DNA from: Actinomycetota bacterium
GTDB taxonomy: Bacteria; Actinomycetota; Acidimicrobiia; Acidimicrobiales; Acidimicrobiaceae
Direction: 5' to 3'
DNA length: 6,140 bases
Assembly: GCA_004366215.1 (NCBI GenBank)
Contig: SIRY01000049.1
Span: 1 to 6,140 of the forward strand
Part shown: positions 5,668 to 6,140 of the stretch, one piece after another
Numbering within the stretch: the first letter of the stretch is position 1
Layout: the number at the start of each line of letters is the position of its first letter
Notes under the pieces: model-generated
The model's database searches: none
What the model was told of the DNA's origin: nothing
Seen by the model: only the letters and a program-made list of their open reading frames with translations
Position numbers and translations under genes: made by a program

Positions 5668-6140
5668 AGCCCATCGCCTCAGAGTCCGATGTCCAAAGGG
5701 CCTCGCACACCACAGAACGTCGACCAGCGGGGGCGAGTGGCCTTCGCCATCCTCTCGTCGCTCGTCGTCGCTGTCCTGCTCCTCACGCTGCTCAGCCACG
5801 CCCCGGCGGGCCGCTCGCTCGGCTACAGCAGGTTCCTGCACGACGTGCAGACCAAGCAGGTGCGAACAGCGGTCCTCAACAACACGACCGGCCAGATCAC
5901 CGGCACGCTCGCAGACGGCAGCTCCTACAGCGTCACAGGGCCTCTGCCCTACACCCAGAGCGAGCTCGACGCTCTCGCCAAGGCCCACGTCGACGTGAGC
6001 TACATCACGCCAGGTCCTGGCATCGCCTCGACCGTGATCGAGTACGTCATCTTCTTCGCCATCTTCCTCGGCCTCTGGGTCTACCTCACCCGGCGTACTC
6101 AAGGCTCGGTCAACGGCATCATGAGCGTGGGTCGGTCACG
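5665..6140 (+). CDS. ftsH: ATP-dependent zinc metalloprotease FtsH, N-terminal part (cut by window end)
   Basis: The first 158 codons of an FtsH protease, open to the window edge. FtsH is a hexameric membrane-anchored AAA+ zinc protease that degrades misfolded membrane proteins and regulatory proteins. Visible parts in order are a short Pro/Ser-rich cytoplasmic leader (1-23), a first membrane helix (about 24-44), the small extracytoplasmic domain (about 45-121) beginning with the typical SLGYSRFLHDVQTKQVRTAV (51-70), a second helix (about 122-142), and the conserved RRTQGSVNGIMSVGRS linker (143-158) into the AAA domain. The Walker motifs and HEXXH site lie beyond the window. An in-frame TAG at 5650-5652 limits the start. 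ATG 5665 is chosen, and ATG 5689 is possible. No Shine-Dalgarno site is visible. Many actinobacteria have tilS and hpt just upstream of ftsH; here the upstream neighbour is instead a divergent CPBP protease gene. Confidence 0.94.
   Translation, partial: MSPSPQSPMSKGPRTPQNVDQRGRVAFAILSSLVVAVLLLTLLSHAPAGRSLGYSRFLHDVQTKQVRTAVLNNTTGQITGTLADGSSYSVTGPLPYTQSELDALAKAHVDVSYITPGPGIASTVIEYVIFFAIFLGLWVYLTRRTQGSVNGIMSVGRS

Noticed and set aside
5524..6102. A 192-codon minus-strand frame ending just before the CPBP start
   Set aside because: It is antisense to the FtsH N-terminus, which is clearly recognisable, and it has no family resemblance.

Overview
The window is a high-GC (roughly two-thirds G+C by eye), gene-dense chromosomal segment. 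It most resembles an actinobacterium, possibly of the Acidimicrobiia type. The reasons are GTG starts on four of six genes, heavy GAG/CTC/GTC codon use, a DUF6941-type protein, and several starts without a Shine-Dalgarno site. The lineage call is inference. I see no phage, insertion sequence, CRISPR array, tRNA or rRNA.

Layout, left to right. (1) 13-1521 (+): a thiamine-diphosphate enzyme of the acetolactate synthase/benzoylformate decarboxylase superfamily. (2) 1518-3578 (-): a dipeptidyl-peptidase-IV-like S9 serine peptidase, convergent with (1). Both stop codons lie in one CTAG tetranucleotide. (3) 3692-4246 (-): a MaoC-type hotdog-fold dehydratase of the FkbR2-like branch. (4) 4250-4738 (-): a DUF6941 family protein of unknown function. 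(5) 4765-5520 (-): a CPBP-family intramembrane metalloprotease (CAAX protease/bacteriocin-processing family) with a strong Shine-Dalgarno site. (6) 5665 to the window end (+): the N-terminal part of the AAA+ membrane protease FtsH, divergent from (5).

Genes 5, 4 and 3 run in one direction with gaps of 26 and 3 nt, so they form a likely operon. S9 follows after about 113 nt that contain a GC-rich inverted repeat. Three of the six genes encode proteases (S9, CPBP, FtsH). The 144-bp divergent region between CPBP and ftsH carries a perfect 6+3+6 dyad over the ftsH start codon, a candidate operator.

Four genes (ThDP enzyme, S9, DUF6941 from its second GTG, ftsH) have a TAGNNT hexamer 6-9 nt before a plausible start. 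The ThDP enzyme, S9 and ftsH starts have no well-placed Shine-Dalgarno site, and DUF6941 has only a weak one. This suggests leaderless transcripts. Beyond these regulatory features and some active-site variants, the region looks like ordinary housekeeping or metabolic chromosome. I found no convincing new defence or mobile system.
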